Below, one piece after another: positions 36,811 to 47,825 of a stretch of 64,000 nt of DNA. Source of the stretch: Hyparrhenia diplandra. Taxonomy: Eukaryota > Streptophyta > Magnoliopsida > Poales > Poaceae. The notes under the pieces are model-generated. The model worked only from the letters and a program-made list of their open reading frames with translations. It ran no database searches and was not told the origin of the DNA. The stretch spans positions 1 through 64,000 of the forward strand of contig JADLZK010008568.1 in the NCBI GenBank assembly GCA_015847255.1, read 5' to 3'. The stretch's first letter is position 1. Every line of letters starts with the position of its first letter. Position numbers and translations under genes: made by a program.

Positions 36811-37588
36811 CCATTTCCAACCCCGAGAAGTCGCGGGTGAGGATTATACCAACATACCTAGGAGGCATCCAAGCTGGTGCGGAATCTCGTTAGGCCCTGT
36901 CTAAGCCAAGTCATGATGGTGAAGACAACGCCTATCGTGTGGGGAAATTTGTACACCTCTGCTGTAGTTATTTAAATCTATTCGAATAGCTACGCCCTTG
37001 GAATGGGCAAGTGCTAGGCTTGAACATCTATGATTAGATATACACTTATGATGACTAACTTTGTGGTGCCATGGACGGTGATGACCGAGATAACCAGGGA
37101 ACTAGCAAGAGCAGTTTTAGAGACTCGCTGGGGCCCAAACCCATAATAACTACAACCCCAGGGGTTGGGACTTGCTGAGAAATGCGTTTGTACTCACCCC
37201 CTATTTTACGTATATCGGCACATGTGAAGGTAAGTCCGACGACAAGGTAGAAGATCGGCGTATCGTGAGGAGTCCGTAAGATGTTTGCTTAGGAGAAGGA
37301 CGTTGAAGCCCGATTTCATCCGTGCACAAGAATGCACTTTGCGGAGTACGGGGCGGTGTCATAGTTAATCCACCGCTTCTCGGTTGGCCAACTCGATATT
37401 GTAACCCGACTTGGTGGCCCTTCGTCGCCATCAGAAGCCCCTTTCCACCCTATATTTCTATAGCTTCGGTTTACTATCAATTGCGCTACCATCATCTGTT
37501 ACTAATAGGCGTGTTTGTGGCATGATCCTGGCCGCAAACACGTGTGATTAACGACCCATTAAAAGTGGGGCGTGACACAATGCCCGGG

Positions 37589-37596
37589 TATTTATA
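37589..37596 (-). promoter_or_regulatory. TATA box of the outer LTR
   Basis: The minus strand reads CCTATAAATACCCGGG, seven bases from the CAATG target duplication of the nested element. The nested insertion therefore landed next to the promoter core of the outer LTR. Confidence 0.55.
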
Positions 37597-39140
37597 GGAA
37601 TACTGGGGGTCGAGGGGCTGATTTACAATTTGGTACATGGTAGGTGGGGATACATACGCTTACAAGTGGGCCCTCACGAGGGGCAAGCTAGTAACTATTC
37701 GCATGCGAGGTTAGCACTTAGGGATTACATGCCCGACCCCTTTTGAGCCGGGAGCCATAGGGTTTCCCCCGTGTTGGCCCGTCGTGCACTAGCGGAGGGG
37801 GTCTGTTTCGAGCGCCCCCTCCGGGCCTTCTTCCGCCGCCTTGAGGCTCGCTCTTGCTCGGCCACGGCTCGCGCCCCGGGGTCGACTTGTGGAGGGGGCG
37901 TAGTCCCGCCGTTCATGCTTTGTGGCGGAGGGGCCTCCCGCGTGCTTGTCCCGCAAAGCCCCGCAGAAGACTTGGCAGCGGGGGCATGGCTCCGCCCGTT
38001 CATGCCGAGGCGGAGGGGCCTCCGCTTGCCGAACCTGCAGGATTCATTAGAGAAACTTGTTAAGGGAAAATTAGTCTTGGCCCCCGTGAGTGAGGCTGCG
38101 GGGCTGGCGAGGGTCGCCCTCCCCAACAAGGAAGGATGTATATATATAAATAATATATAAATAATACATGGCATGCAGGAGATCAAATGATTTCAAATGC
38201 ATGGCTAAAGTCAAAATAGTCACACATATAGTAGAGCTGAAGTGAAGGTGCTCCCCACATTCAATATTTGTTATAAGGAAGAAGACGACATATAATTAAT
38301 TGACGGCTGTTTGAAATTTCCACTTAAAAGAAACTACTAGTTGCACCAATTTGCAAATAAAAAAGTGAAGGAAACTTCTAGTTGCATGCTGCAATACCTT
38401 TGTTTATCCATCAGATGGCCGCCGCCAGCTCCTGCGCCGTTTACCATTGGCCTCATTTCAATGTCAGGTACATGAAAGCACTACATGTTGGCTTGCAGTG
38501 GTACTTGTATAAATAATACCCGGAAATGATGAGTGATATACAAGCAGTTTGCTAAGATGCTTTGCCGGTGGTTGGTAAGATGCTTGCTTGGATAGAGAGA
38601 AAATGTCCGTACGTCAAAGCTTCACGTAGAATTGATATCTTTATGTGGACCTGCTATGTTAATCCCCACTTAATAATCTCAATGATTTACATACCACTGA
38701 CATACAGTAGAGCAATATAACGACGTTAGCTTGAGTTGCGCTGTGGGTTCTTAAACTTTTCTCCACTTCTCACCCAGATCCATATATAATATATATGGTA
38801 TACTTTAGTTTAAGGTTTTAACGAGTTTATTTTTCATACACACTTTATCAACTCTATCAATACCTCGGATACCAGAGACTAATAATAAAATTCATAGTAT
38901 GATTGAGAAGGCGTGGATGTGAATCAATGCTTTCTATGCATGTGCCGAACATACATAAAATTCGTTGCTTTGCGATCAGAGCAGGGCACAAAGCAGGCCT
39001 ACATCGATGCTGCTTGCATTGTCTGGTGGCATATATTCAAGCTGATGCTCAGAAGTAGATCAGCATAAATGCTTCCGCTTAATATGGATGGATTGGCAAA
39101 CTTTCGGTATATCTTCAGATGACATGCATTAAGCTGATCC

Positions 39141-39992
39141 TCAGAAGTAGGCCTAGTCTCTTCTTCTTTCTCTATGATCACGCCAAAATATGAATACAGT
39201 ACTGACCATTGCCTTGGCATAACTTCATAACAATTACCAATTGATACATAACAAGTTCAAAGGCATACATGTACATTACAGGTTCATAGGATTACATTAT
39301 TACATTACATGCTAAGTGGCCAACAGAAAACTGAAACATCAGTTTCACAAAAGTACTGCATTCTGGATTAAAGACAATAGTACAACGCAAAGGTCATCAA
39401 GAGTTCAGACTCAGAAACATATGGAGAGGGAGAGGGAGACGAAACAGAGATTAGTAGTCAGCACTGGAATACCATCATCACAATCTTCTGAGTCGGATGA
39501 TGGAGCTTCAGGCTGCACTTGGCCATTTCTCATTAAACAGATTTTAAAATTCAAAAAGTCACCATATAGGCGCCTCGTTGTTGATGGGGACCTAGTTACA
39601 CCCAAACACAAGTTTGAATGTACTGACAAGAATATACATGGCAGCTGAGTGATTGGTACAAAAAACATTTTGTCATGCAGCTGCTTGATAACGAATCTTA
39701 TGACTTATTTGGTTCATGATAGACCTATGGCTAGCTTGAGGTTGGCCGAATGTTTGCATCAGGAAGTTTGAGAAGATTAGTGATGCAAATACCTTATTAT
39801 CAATTAATCACAATAGACAATAAAGTTTACAACTCATTAGAACATAAAAGATATTACACAACATGCCAGTTAGTTTATATCTCTTCCATCTGAAGTTTCC
39901 TTCAGAGAGCGAGAAGGAACATATGGAGAGTTCAGCTATATAGGTGCTGATGGACCAAGGATAAAATCATAATAGAGATACGAAATCACACG
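39141..39992. other. Region between unit 2 and DUF594 copy C; possible gene-fragment exon
   Basis: Mostly AT-rich non-coding DNA. The minus strand at about 39411-39625 has a short frame with YGDFLNFKICLMRNGQVQPE and an acidic APSSDSEDCDDG stretch after an AG acceptor-like site. It could be a captured or leftover terminal exon, but I recognise no family and see no other exons. Confidence 0.3.
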
Positions 39993-42250
39993 CTACGTTT
40001 GCTGTACTACAATGGCACAACCAGTACAAGGCAAGGAGCTCTGTATCAAGCATCTGGGGGGTGGTGGCAGGAAAGGACCAAGATAATACATGAGAAGGAG
40101 AACATGTGAGACAAACTCACCACCGGTGCTTAGATGCTCGTAGTGGAAATCACCCCCACAACGAGGTGCTATGTAGTAGAGCATCTCCGCCCACACCTTG
40201 GCGATGAGTTCCCAACGCTCAGCTTCGTTCTTGATGTTAATGAGCTCTTGGGCCACTGCAACTGCACGGGGCAGCACAGGAGACATTAGAGTCTGAGAGC
40301 TCCTCTTGAGTTTCTTGATATGCTCATCAACAACATTATCACCAATATCGTCTGCTGGTTCTTCATTCTCAATTTCAACTCTTAAATCTTCCTCTGATTC
40401 TCCGTGCCTGATCTGGCTTTCACGCATCGAGCCTTCTTGTTGCTCTTTAATTGCTTCAAAAAGCTTTTTGACACGAGCATCATCCTTGTTTCTTGGATCG
40501 TTATCCTTTGGAGGATGGGGTAATAAAACTCTTCTAATTTCATGATGGGTTCTCTCATGTATGACCTTGAGTTGGTAGTAAGCATCACGCCGCACTTGAA
40601 GACAAGGTACATGATGTAGTGTGATAGCTGTGTGCTCGTCTGCTTGTGCTTCCTCACTGCTTGATGATCAGAATCTCCATTGTGGTAGCATATGTCTGTT
40701 GCGATGTGCAAGATAAGCACGCTTGTCGGGAAGTCAGCCACCAGAGTCTTCTCCAGTGATTCGAGATGATCGGCTGAATAGTGACCACCTTCATGTTGGT
40801 GGTTGTCCAGCATCCAGTTGTGAAGTGCTAGCTGGCCACGGGTGCTGGCAATGCTCCATTCTTGTCTTGTACCAGCGCCCTAACAATGTGTCTAGGACGA
40901 ACTTTTCGATGGATGTGTCATCCTTTGTGATGGGTTTCCTCTCTACATCAAAGTGAAACCATTGCAGTATGCGAAGCATGCCTGCATTATTGATGATGTT
41001 GTATTGTCTGATCTGTTGTGACCACTGTTTCATGCAGCATGCAACCAGAGACGACTGAGTAAGCTTGGATAGGCATGGATGGTAGAAGCTCAAGTGGGGA
41101 AAAAAGAAGACGGCAACGGAGGACACATCTAGGAGTATGGCTCCTACAAGCAGTGCGTAGGTCACCGTGATATCAACTCTGCTGCTAGCGTCGAGTTGGT
41201 CCCCCTTTTCGGTGGCTGCCAAGAGTGCTAGGGATATTGAGGCGGCTATCGCGGTTAAAAAATGCTTGAAGAGGAGGTATGCAAAGCTGAAGATGATGTA
41301 GCAAGTTTTCAGAATAGGATTGATGACGTGGTCAAAGGATGGATTGAGTTCAAATAGCAAAAATCTTTAGTGTACAATCCTCGATAGCAATATTGCAGAA
41401 GTTCTGCCAAATGCTCGTAGGCTCTATAGCGGCTTTTGTTGGACAGAAACCCCTTGAGCAGCCCCGCAAGACTGCCTTCTGCAGCTACAGTGATGTTGTG
41501 CTCCTTGTTGAGGGGAGCATCCACTGAGATGACTTCTTCTATGATTGTTTCGGCGTCTTTGAACAACGCCCGTGGAGGCTCTGCAGACCTACCTTTCTCC
41601 ATCCTATCAAGTCTAGCCCTCGTGTCTTGTTTGGCTTCGTGCCCCTCAGTTTTCTTTAACGTCACCTTGTCCTTGCCTCGCTTCCTCTTTAGTTTCGACG
41701 ACAATTCAATGGCGCTTATTCCACCTTTGTATCTTTGGGTCCGCATTGGCGAGGCAAAGGATACGCCCGGGCGCACTTTGAGGCACCCACAGACGAACAT
41801 GATCACCATGGCAGCCCTGAGCCGGGCGTCCGGCCAAGAAGCTTTGGCCACCACGTACCCAGCGACCCCTGCCTGGATGACCAGGTTCAGCAGGTGCCGG
41901 CCCCACAGCTCGTTGTCCTGCTTGGAGAAGGCTGTGATAGTGTCCTGCCCGCCCAGGTGGATGAGCACGAATGGCGCCCACAAGGCCATGAGCTCGTGTC
42001 CAGGCTCTCTGGCGCGGACCGCCAGGTGGCCCAGCACAAAGACGGCCACTGAGTCGGGCCGATAGGTAGGCAAGCCATAAGATGGTGCGAAGGAACCAGC
42101 TGGACCAGCGCATCCGCATGCCCCGAAGAAGAAGAAGAGGAAGACTTGCAGGGAAAGGCTGAGGAGGATTAGGAAGTGGATCTCCCACACGTTCCACAGC
42201 TCTTGGACGACAGGCACCAAGCTGAGAACGAGAGACACAGGGCATCCAGT
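39993..42250 (-). pseudogene. DUF4220/DUF594 gene, copy C, frameshifted
   Basis: N-terminus MSLVLSLVPVVQELWNVWEI from 42238, with HLGGQDTITAFSKQDNELW and SWPDARLRAAMVIMFVCG. The first frame ends at about 41310 after YTKD, where one T is missing. The second frame (about 40870-41350) carries VDITVTYALLVGAILLDVSS. One extra base near 40890 ends it, and the third frame has PTSVLILHIATDICYH. A last break leads to AVAVAQELINIKNEAERWEL, EMLYYIAPRCGGDFHYEHL and MYYLGPFLPPP. It carries a Lys-rich linker (SKLKRKRGKDKVTLKK) absent from A. At least three indels make it non-functional as read. It lacks the LINE and block Y seen beside A, B and D. Confidence 0.85.
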
Positions 42251-42977
42251 TCAGCACCGCTTAATAATTAATACAGGAAGTTCCAAGTAATTAATTAAGC
42301 GCTAAACTAATTAAAGCACACAACTTTTGGACAAATCTAGTCCTGTCATTCTTGTATGTTGTATCACAATTTTAGTACTTTTTGTTGTGATATAGGAGTA
42401 TATTTATAATTATTAAGATAGACCATCCTCGCTGGATGGCGAGTTTCTTCTCAGATATATATGGCCATTATATCTTATACTACTGCTCTTTCCGTCCATC
42501 AAAAGATGCAACTATGGATTACGTGTGACAAATAAAAATAGTTCACGTTTAATTAAGTTTCTAGTGGATAGTATCCATAGCTATATTGGCTCCAAATTAA
42601 TTTATTAAATTCATAATTAATCTAATGCTATTTATTTGTATCATAAATATTTTTAGTATTTTATCTATAATTGGTCAAACTTGATATGCTAAAACGTGAT
42701 ACTATGCTAGAATCGCATTCTCTCCTGGACGGAGGGAGTACAAATTGGAGAATCCATTGCATTGCAAAAAAAAAAAAAAAAAAAATGCTTAAGTAATAAA
42801 ACCCCAGATTACCAAAAAAAAAAAAGGGTAATAAGAAATGATAGAGATGGGTAATGTATGTGCAAATCTAGGGGTTTTCTATATATTTTTCAAAATAACA
42901 TAGGTGCTTAATTTTTCTTGTAATAGATTCAATGACTGTCACTGGCTTACTGCCAATGCTGATTTGTAATGCCTATC
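42251..42977. other. Upstream of DUF594 copy C: AT-rich DNA with a MITE and poly(A) runs
   Basis: No gene seen. It contains the Stowaway-like MITE at 42483-42738 and two A runs (about 42764-42785 and 42815-42825). Confidence 0.6.
42483..42738. mobile_element. Stowaway-like MITE, 256 bp
   Basis: The right end reads GGACGGAGGGAG-TA, the standard Stowaway (Tc1/mariner) terminus. The left end is a diverged TA-CTGCTCTTTCCGTCC. TA flanks both sides, the interior is AT-rich and non-coding, and the inner repeats are only partly complementary, so it is an old copy. Confidence 0.75.
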
Positions 42978-43300
42978 AAACGAATAGGATGCGTGAGGGG
43001 CATATTCAAATGCAGGCCCGAATTTAAATTCTTGTACTAGCAGGAACAACACAACCAAACAAGAACAGGACAGTAAAAGAAGAAAACTGAAAGGACAAGA
43101 GAGGTGGGGAGGATGAGAAGACGCACGGCTTGTCGCTGACGCCGAGGAACGCATCGTGGACGCCCTTCATGGTCGCCGTCGCCGCCGAGTCAGCCGGGCC
43201 GGCAGCGGCCGCTGGAACAGTCGCAGATGGAGGGAAGCAGAAGCAGACAATGGAAGTGGGAGCTCACTCTCGCTGCTGCAGCTAGTGGGAGTGCTGCTCT
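42978..43300 (-). pseudogene. Duplicate of the villin promoter, leader, exon 1 and start of intron 1
   Basis: About 320 bases match 15350-15665, from the intron (gcatattcaaatgcaggcccga, gaacaggacagtaaaagaagaaaactgaaaggaca) through exon 1 into the leader (gggagctcactc.cgctgctgca). Exon 1 reads MKGVHDAFLGVSDK and keeps the donor-like GTGCGTC. No other villin exon follows within the window on its downstream (left) side; DUF594 copy C lies there instead. It is an isolated promoter-exon fragment. Confidence 0.9.
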
Positions 43301-43899
43301 GCTCAGCTCGCCGAGCTTCTGTTAGGCATCTCCAGTCCTAACATTGAACCGAGACTGACACAAATCAGTTGGAAAATCGATCTGCCACATGGTTCAATCT
43401 CCCTAGTGCTAGCATCGCTTGCTGGGACCCTAAAATAATTAAAAGTGCTACTCCAGTACTTCTTGCCAGAAAACCCACCAGCCTTAGGCCTCCATGCATG
43501 GACTGCACATGCTTTTGCATTTTTTTATTGAGTATAGTTCGAACCGGCTCCAACATTGGAACCAAGGAAAGATTCCGCATGGTTCGAGTTCCCAGTGTAT
43601 ACAGTTCGAGCCATCCTGCCCCCACGGTTCGCTTTTGACACACACTGGAGCGTCCGTAACGGCACTTACCAAATAGCTACGTAGCTGATGTGTCATGAGA
43701 AGGAATAGAAAATAATAAAACCTGCAACTGTACGGAATTTCCTAGAAACTCCAGCATGCAAATGAACCAGTTCTACTGAACCAGTTCTAGTAACTTTCCT
43801 AGCAATTTCCTAGAAACTCCAGCATGCAAATGACTGATTTGCTAAGTCCCTGTTGGACCTAGTGGGAATGCTGCTCTGCTCAGCTGTGACCATTCATTT
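43301..43899. other. Intergenic, with a 29 bp direct repeat
   Basis: No gene. A block reading atttcctagaaactccagca then tgcaaatga occurs at about 43737-43765 and 43805-43833. The stretch 43325-43660 has weak inverted ends (ggcatctccagt / actggagcgtcc) that might be an old MITE, but no target duplication is visible. Confidence 0.45.
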
Positions 43900-44535
43900 G
43901 AATTCATTTGAACACATGCATGGGGTCCTGCACTGTTGCGCACATAATTAATGGTGTAGTAAATCCTTTTCTTTTCGAATTGTTTAACCTTACATATGGA
44001 TCGTAGTACACTGTGGAGATTAAACACAGCGGTAATACATAGAGATGTGTGCATGTTGCCGGCCACGTGAGTCCACACTCCACATATTGTGATCAATCGT
44101 AAACTACTGCACGCGAACACATGTCTCTAGGCATAAGTAGACCGCCTACTGCAGTTAACGTTAGCTGTGCCATTATTTAAGATGAGTTGGACAAGATTAA
44201 AAAAATGAAGACTTGGATGGACATGCACAGATCTATCAATCTTTACTTTGTAGTTCGATTGGATTGGATTTGTTTCCATCTTGTTCCATTTCAATTCGTT
44301 GCATTTTCTTGTTCTCCGGCCTGTTCCTTTGTAATCAGCCATGGATTTCGCCACAGGGCACAGGGCCGCTGGCCACCCTGCTTTCTAAACTCGGCCGGCT
44401 GCTCCAAGCCTCCAAGGATGAGTACAACCATCAAAAGGGAGTGAAGAAAGATATCCAGTGCCTTATTTTTTGCGTGCAGGACTGGAATCGATAGCTTTAC
44501 CCGCGTGCAAGCATGATCCTCCAAATAACTAGCTA

Positions 44536-44781
44536 CTCCCTCCGTCCCAAAAATGAGTGTCGTTTTAGGATTTATTGGCTTGTTGTTTGACCATCTGTCT
44601 TATATATCCAAATTATTTGTATTTTAATATTATTATTTTGTTATGACTTTTTTATTACTAGAGATACTTTAACAATGATTTATTTATTTTATAATTTACA
44701 TAAATTTTTTGAATAAGACGAGCGGTCAAAACACGATGTATGAAAAACCTAAAACGACACACTTTTATGAGACGGAGGGAG
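44536..44781. mobile_element. Stowaway MITE, 246 bp, with a paralogous empty site
   Basis: Ends CTCCCTCCGTCCCA..TGAGACGGAGGGAG flanked by TA on each side. The second tandem copy at about 45690 reads aactagctagctcatttgaa without the element, which confirms both boundaries and the TA target duplication. No coding content. Confidence 0.95.
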
Positions 44782-45223
44782 TAGCTCATTTGAATGACGA
44801 CTACCTAGGCAGGGAAAATGAATCTATAAGATGGACATGGGGTCATCTAATCTTGCACACATTTATATGTGAGTCCACACTCCACATATTGTGATCAATC
44901 GTAAACTACTGTATGCGAACACATGTCTCTAGGCATAAGTAGAACCGCCTACTGCAGTTAACGTTAGCTGTGCCATTATTTAAGATGAGTTGGACAAGAT
45001 TAAAAAAATGGAGTCTTGGATGGACAAGCATAGATCTATCAATCTTTACTTTGTAGTTCGATTGGATTGGATTTGTTTCCATCTTGTTCCATTTCAATTC
45101 GTTGCATTTTCTTGTTCTCCGGCCTGTTCCTTTGTAATCAGTGGATATCTAGATTTTTTGTGACTCTTCCCTGATATCTAGATCCTCATTCAGATGTGCT
45201 TAAGGCTTATGAATATCAGTAAT

Positions 45224-45485
45224 TCAGCATCAGGGTGGTGGAACGATCTAAATGAAGCTCTAAATGATCTGTAATAGGGTAGTCTTCAGAGAGCACAATG
45301 GTTTTCTAGTGGTCCTGTCACAATCGGTGTTTTTTGTTATGTTGTGAGTCTACCCCACCAGGTGGTGAGGAGCTCTGGGATTATGATGCTATGCATCCAG
45401 TGCTGTAACTACTGAATCATATGGCCTTTTGGTTTTAATTGAAAGGCCGGTGCCTGATGCCCTGAAACTCTAAAAAAAAAAAAAA
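45224..45485 (+). mobile_element. 5'-truncated LINE 3' end, 262 bp, with poly(A) and 15 bp target duplication
   Basis: Flanked by the 15 bp duplication atgaatatcagtaat (45209-45223 and 45486-45500) and ending in an A run of about 14 (from 45472). It is absent from the first tandem copy. Long target duplication plus poly(A) shows target-primed reverse transcription. The body has no frame, so a SINE cannot be fully excluded. Confidence 0.85.
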
Positions 45486-46110
45486 ATGAATATCAGTAAT
45501 CAATTGTGACCTAGGGAGCCATGGATTTTCGCCACAGGGCCGCACCCTGCTTTCTAAACTCGGCCGGCTGCTCCAAGGATGAGTAAAACCTTGAGAAGGG
45601 AGTGAAGAAAGATATCCAGTGCCTTATTTTTGTGTGCAGGACAGGAATCGATAGCTTTACCCGCGTGCAAGCATGTTCCTCCAAATAACTAGCTAGCTCA
45701 TTTGAATGACGACTACCTAGGCAGGGAAAATGAATCTATAAGACGAACACGGGGTCATCTATTGTTGCGCACATTTATTTTTGTTGTAATCCTTTTGTTT
45801 CAGAGTAGTTTAACTTTACATATGGAACGGTCGATGAGAAAAAACACGGAGATGTGTGCATGTTGCCGCCCACGTGAGTGCACTCTGTCCACACTAGTCT
45901 CGTGAAGCCTAAACTACAATACTCGAGCACATGGCTTGGCATATATACCTACCACGGCTAGTCCTGCTACTAGCTAGCTATCACTGCCTTCATGCTTCAG
46001 AATTTTTTATTATTTCATTTTTCTCACTTCTGTTTGAGCCAGCGGTTTGTAAAGTCTATTGGAGATACCACCATTAGAGCTGCTGGTTATATGTAAACTT
46101 AATGTCGATA

Positions 46111-46260
46111 TTTTTTTTTGAAAGGAAACGGTAGGAGCTCTGCCCATTCATTGAGGAGAAAAAAACTTTATGTACAGAGTGGCTCTAAGGCCCAACCAAA
46201 AACACCCAAGATGCCTAAGTGTTACAGTTTGTAGAGTGAGGTGTACCCCTAGTGCCAAAC
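46111..46260 (-). mobile_element. LINE 3' end fragment with poly(T) boundary
   Basis: On the minus strand, sequence ending ..AATGAATGGGCAGAGCTCC..TTTC leads into an A run (46111-46119 read as T), the pattern of a 5'-truncated LINE 3' UTR. Its 5' limit is uncertain, and no target duplication was identified. Confidence 0.45.
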
Positions 46261-46794
46261 GTGATCCATTAGGGCTTGTTTGGATGCAGGGGTGGAAAAG
46301 CAAGTGTATGTAGACCCCAAAGGTAATTTCTTCCATGCACATGCAACCTTCTCCCGCCAGTTGGCCCATCGGGGAGGAATTCCCTGATACCGTTTGGAAT
46401 AGGTAGGGATAGAAATCCCAGTCAACGAAAATACATTCATACAATCAGATAAAAATCACAGATCTCAGAAATACTAAAATCATAGATCTCAGAAATACTA
46501 TTGTAGTATCGAAATCGAAATTTTGCATGATTACATAGACTAGTTCAATTTTCTTGGCACAAAACTAGTGCATTTATCCAACTGCATCACTAAAGATATA
46601 CATAACCAGCAAAGATACAAGCACAATCTATCCACACATAAATCCTTGCAATCAACTCTTACAACAATCATCAGTGGCATGACTCAACAATAGCCAAAAC
46701 TTGCATGATTTGGCCTGCAAATACATGAGGAGAGAAGTCAAAATTAGCAGCGCCATAACTAAACAGTAGCAAAAATAAATATTATAATCAAACC
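46261..46794. other. Intergenic DNA, no gene seen
   Basis: AT-rich, with a short local duplication (tcacagatctcagaaatactaaaatcatagatctcagaaatacta near 46456-46500). The motif agggcttgtttggatgca at 46272 resembles the ends of some rice MITEs, but no partner end was found. Confidence 0.4.
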
Positions 46795-47290
46795 TGAGCA
46801 TCTTTGGGTCCGCACCGACGAGGCAAAGGACACGCTACGGGCGCACTTGAAGCACCCACAGCACGAACATGATCACCATGGCAGGCCTGAGCCGGGCGCG
46901 TCGACCAAGAAGCTTTGGCCACCACGCACCCAGCGACCCTGCCCGGATAACCAGGTTCAGCAGGTGCCGCCCCCACAGCTCGTTGTCCTGCTTGGAGAAG
47001 GCGGTGACGGAGTCCTGCCCGCCCAGGTGGACAAGCACCGAATGGCGCCCCGAAGGCCATGAGCTCGTGGCCAGGCTCTCTAGCTGGACCGTGAGGTGGC
47101 CCAGCAAAAAGATGGCCACCGAGTCGGCCGATAGGTAGGCAAGCCAAAGGATGGTGCGAAGGAACCAGTTGGACCAGCGCATCCGCATCCCCGCGAAGAG
47201 GAAGAGGAAGACTTGCAGGGAAAGGCTGAGGAGGATCGAAAGTGGGTCTCCCACGCGCCCCATAGCTCTAGCACCATAGGCACCAAGCTG
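46795..47290 (-). pseudogene. DUF4220/DUF594 gene fragment, copy E (5' end only)
   Basis: About 500 bases matching the first quarter of copies A-D: membrane segments VFLFLFAGMRMR and ILWLAYLSADSVAI, then HLGGQDSVTAFSKQDNELW, spread over three frames, up to a point equivalent to about residue 170 of copy A. It then runs into unrelated AT-rich DNA (46794 and left). It is most like copy C. Confidence 0.85.
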
Positions 47291-47783
47291 ACACCGCATA
47301 ATAATTAATACAGTAAGTTGCAAGTAATTAGTTAAGCGATCAACTAATTGAAGCACACAATACTTGGACATATGTGGTCGCTGAATTTGCATCTAAATTA
47401 CCTATATGAGTATTGTCAATATATAAGAGTATTGTTTTCAATGCAAATCCATGTTAGAGAGTTTCAATTGAACATATGTGAAGAAACACACACGAAAAGT
47501 GCAATGTAAAAAGGATGAAAAGACAACAAATGGAGATGGAAAAGTTTATAAGGTAAATGTAGCCAAAGCTTATCGCAATTGGATAACAATAAGAAAGTAT
47601 CTATGAGTATTATGTTAAAATATGAACATACAAGAGATAGTTTGAACTACACATGCCAAACATATGTTTAGGCAATGTTATCGAGATGCTAAATGTATTT
47701 GGCCATTCTCTCTTTAGCACTATAGTACTAAATGTACATGCAAAACACTACAATTCTATGATTTATTTTTTCAAGTGCTATTT

Positions 47784-47825
<42 letters not shown>

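Larger units (their letters stand above)
33798..37577 (+). mobile_element. Solo LTR, 3.78 kb, with CAATG target duplication
   Basis: Starts TGTAACACCCG and ends GGGGCGTGACA, with a perfect 5 bp duplication CAATG on both sides (33793-33797, 37578-37582). It contains a TATA box in a GC-rich stretch at 35144 and an AT-rich right half, but no gag or pol. TGTAACACC..TGACA ends are typical of rice LTRs. A solo LTR is the simplest reading; a non-autonomous element without coding sequence is the alternative. The open frames in 34.3-35.8 kb are GC-rich artefacts in several overlapping frames. Confidence 0.75.
33509..38128 (-). mobile_element. Solo LTR-like insertion (about 0.84 kb) carrying a nested 3.8 kb element
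   Basis: Comparison with block Y copies 1 and 3 shows extra DNA here. Without the nested insert it is about 840 bp and reads TGTTGGGGAGGGCGACC..CCTCGATCA on the minus strand, i.e. TG..CA ends like a Gypsy LTR. A TATA box (37589-37596, minus) lies just inside the nested boundary. No exact 5 bp duplication is seen (left tcgcg, right aggaa), so the boundary or the solo-LTR reading is tentative. No internal coding domains are present. Confidence 0.55.
33106..39140. repeat. Array block Y, copy 2, interrupted by LTR-type insertions
   Basis: Block Y continues to 33508, is broken by the insertion 33509-38128, and resumes with ggaaggatgtatatatata at 38129. The right part shows a duplicated aaataatatataaataatac and other small differences from copies 1 and 3. 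Confidence 0.82.
43900..45880. repeat. Tandem duplication of an ~800 bp non-coding unit
   Basis: The block starting gtgagtccacactccacatattgtgatcaatcg occurs at about 44066 and 44870 and continues in parallel through gagttggacaagattaaaaa, gttctccggcctgttccttt, tttctaaactcggccggctg and tagctcatttgaatgacgac. A partial third copy is visible because 43930-44066 matches 45770-45880 (ttacatatgg.., gatgtgtgcatgttgccg). The copies differ by two transposon insertions (44536 and 45224), which makes their empty and filled sites readable. Confidence 0.88.

Noticed and set aside
39411..39668. Frame with acidic SSDSEDCDDG stretch as a full gene
   Set aside because: Only one short piece is seen, with no start exon, no family match I recognise and no second exon. 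It is kept only as a possible exon remnant in the region note.
43325..43660. Possible MITE with ends ggcatctccagt / actggagcgtcc
   Set aside because: The inverted ends are imperfect and no target duplication is visible. Similar ends exist in rice elements, but the evidence here is too thin for an annotation.
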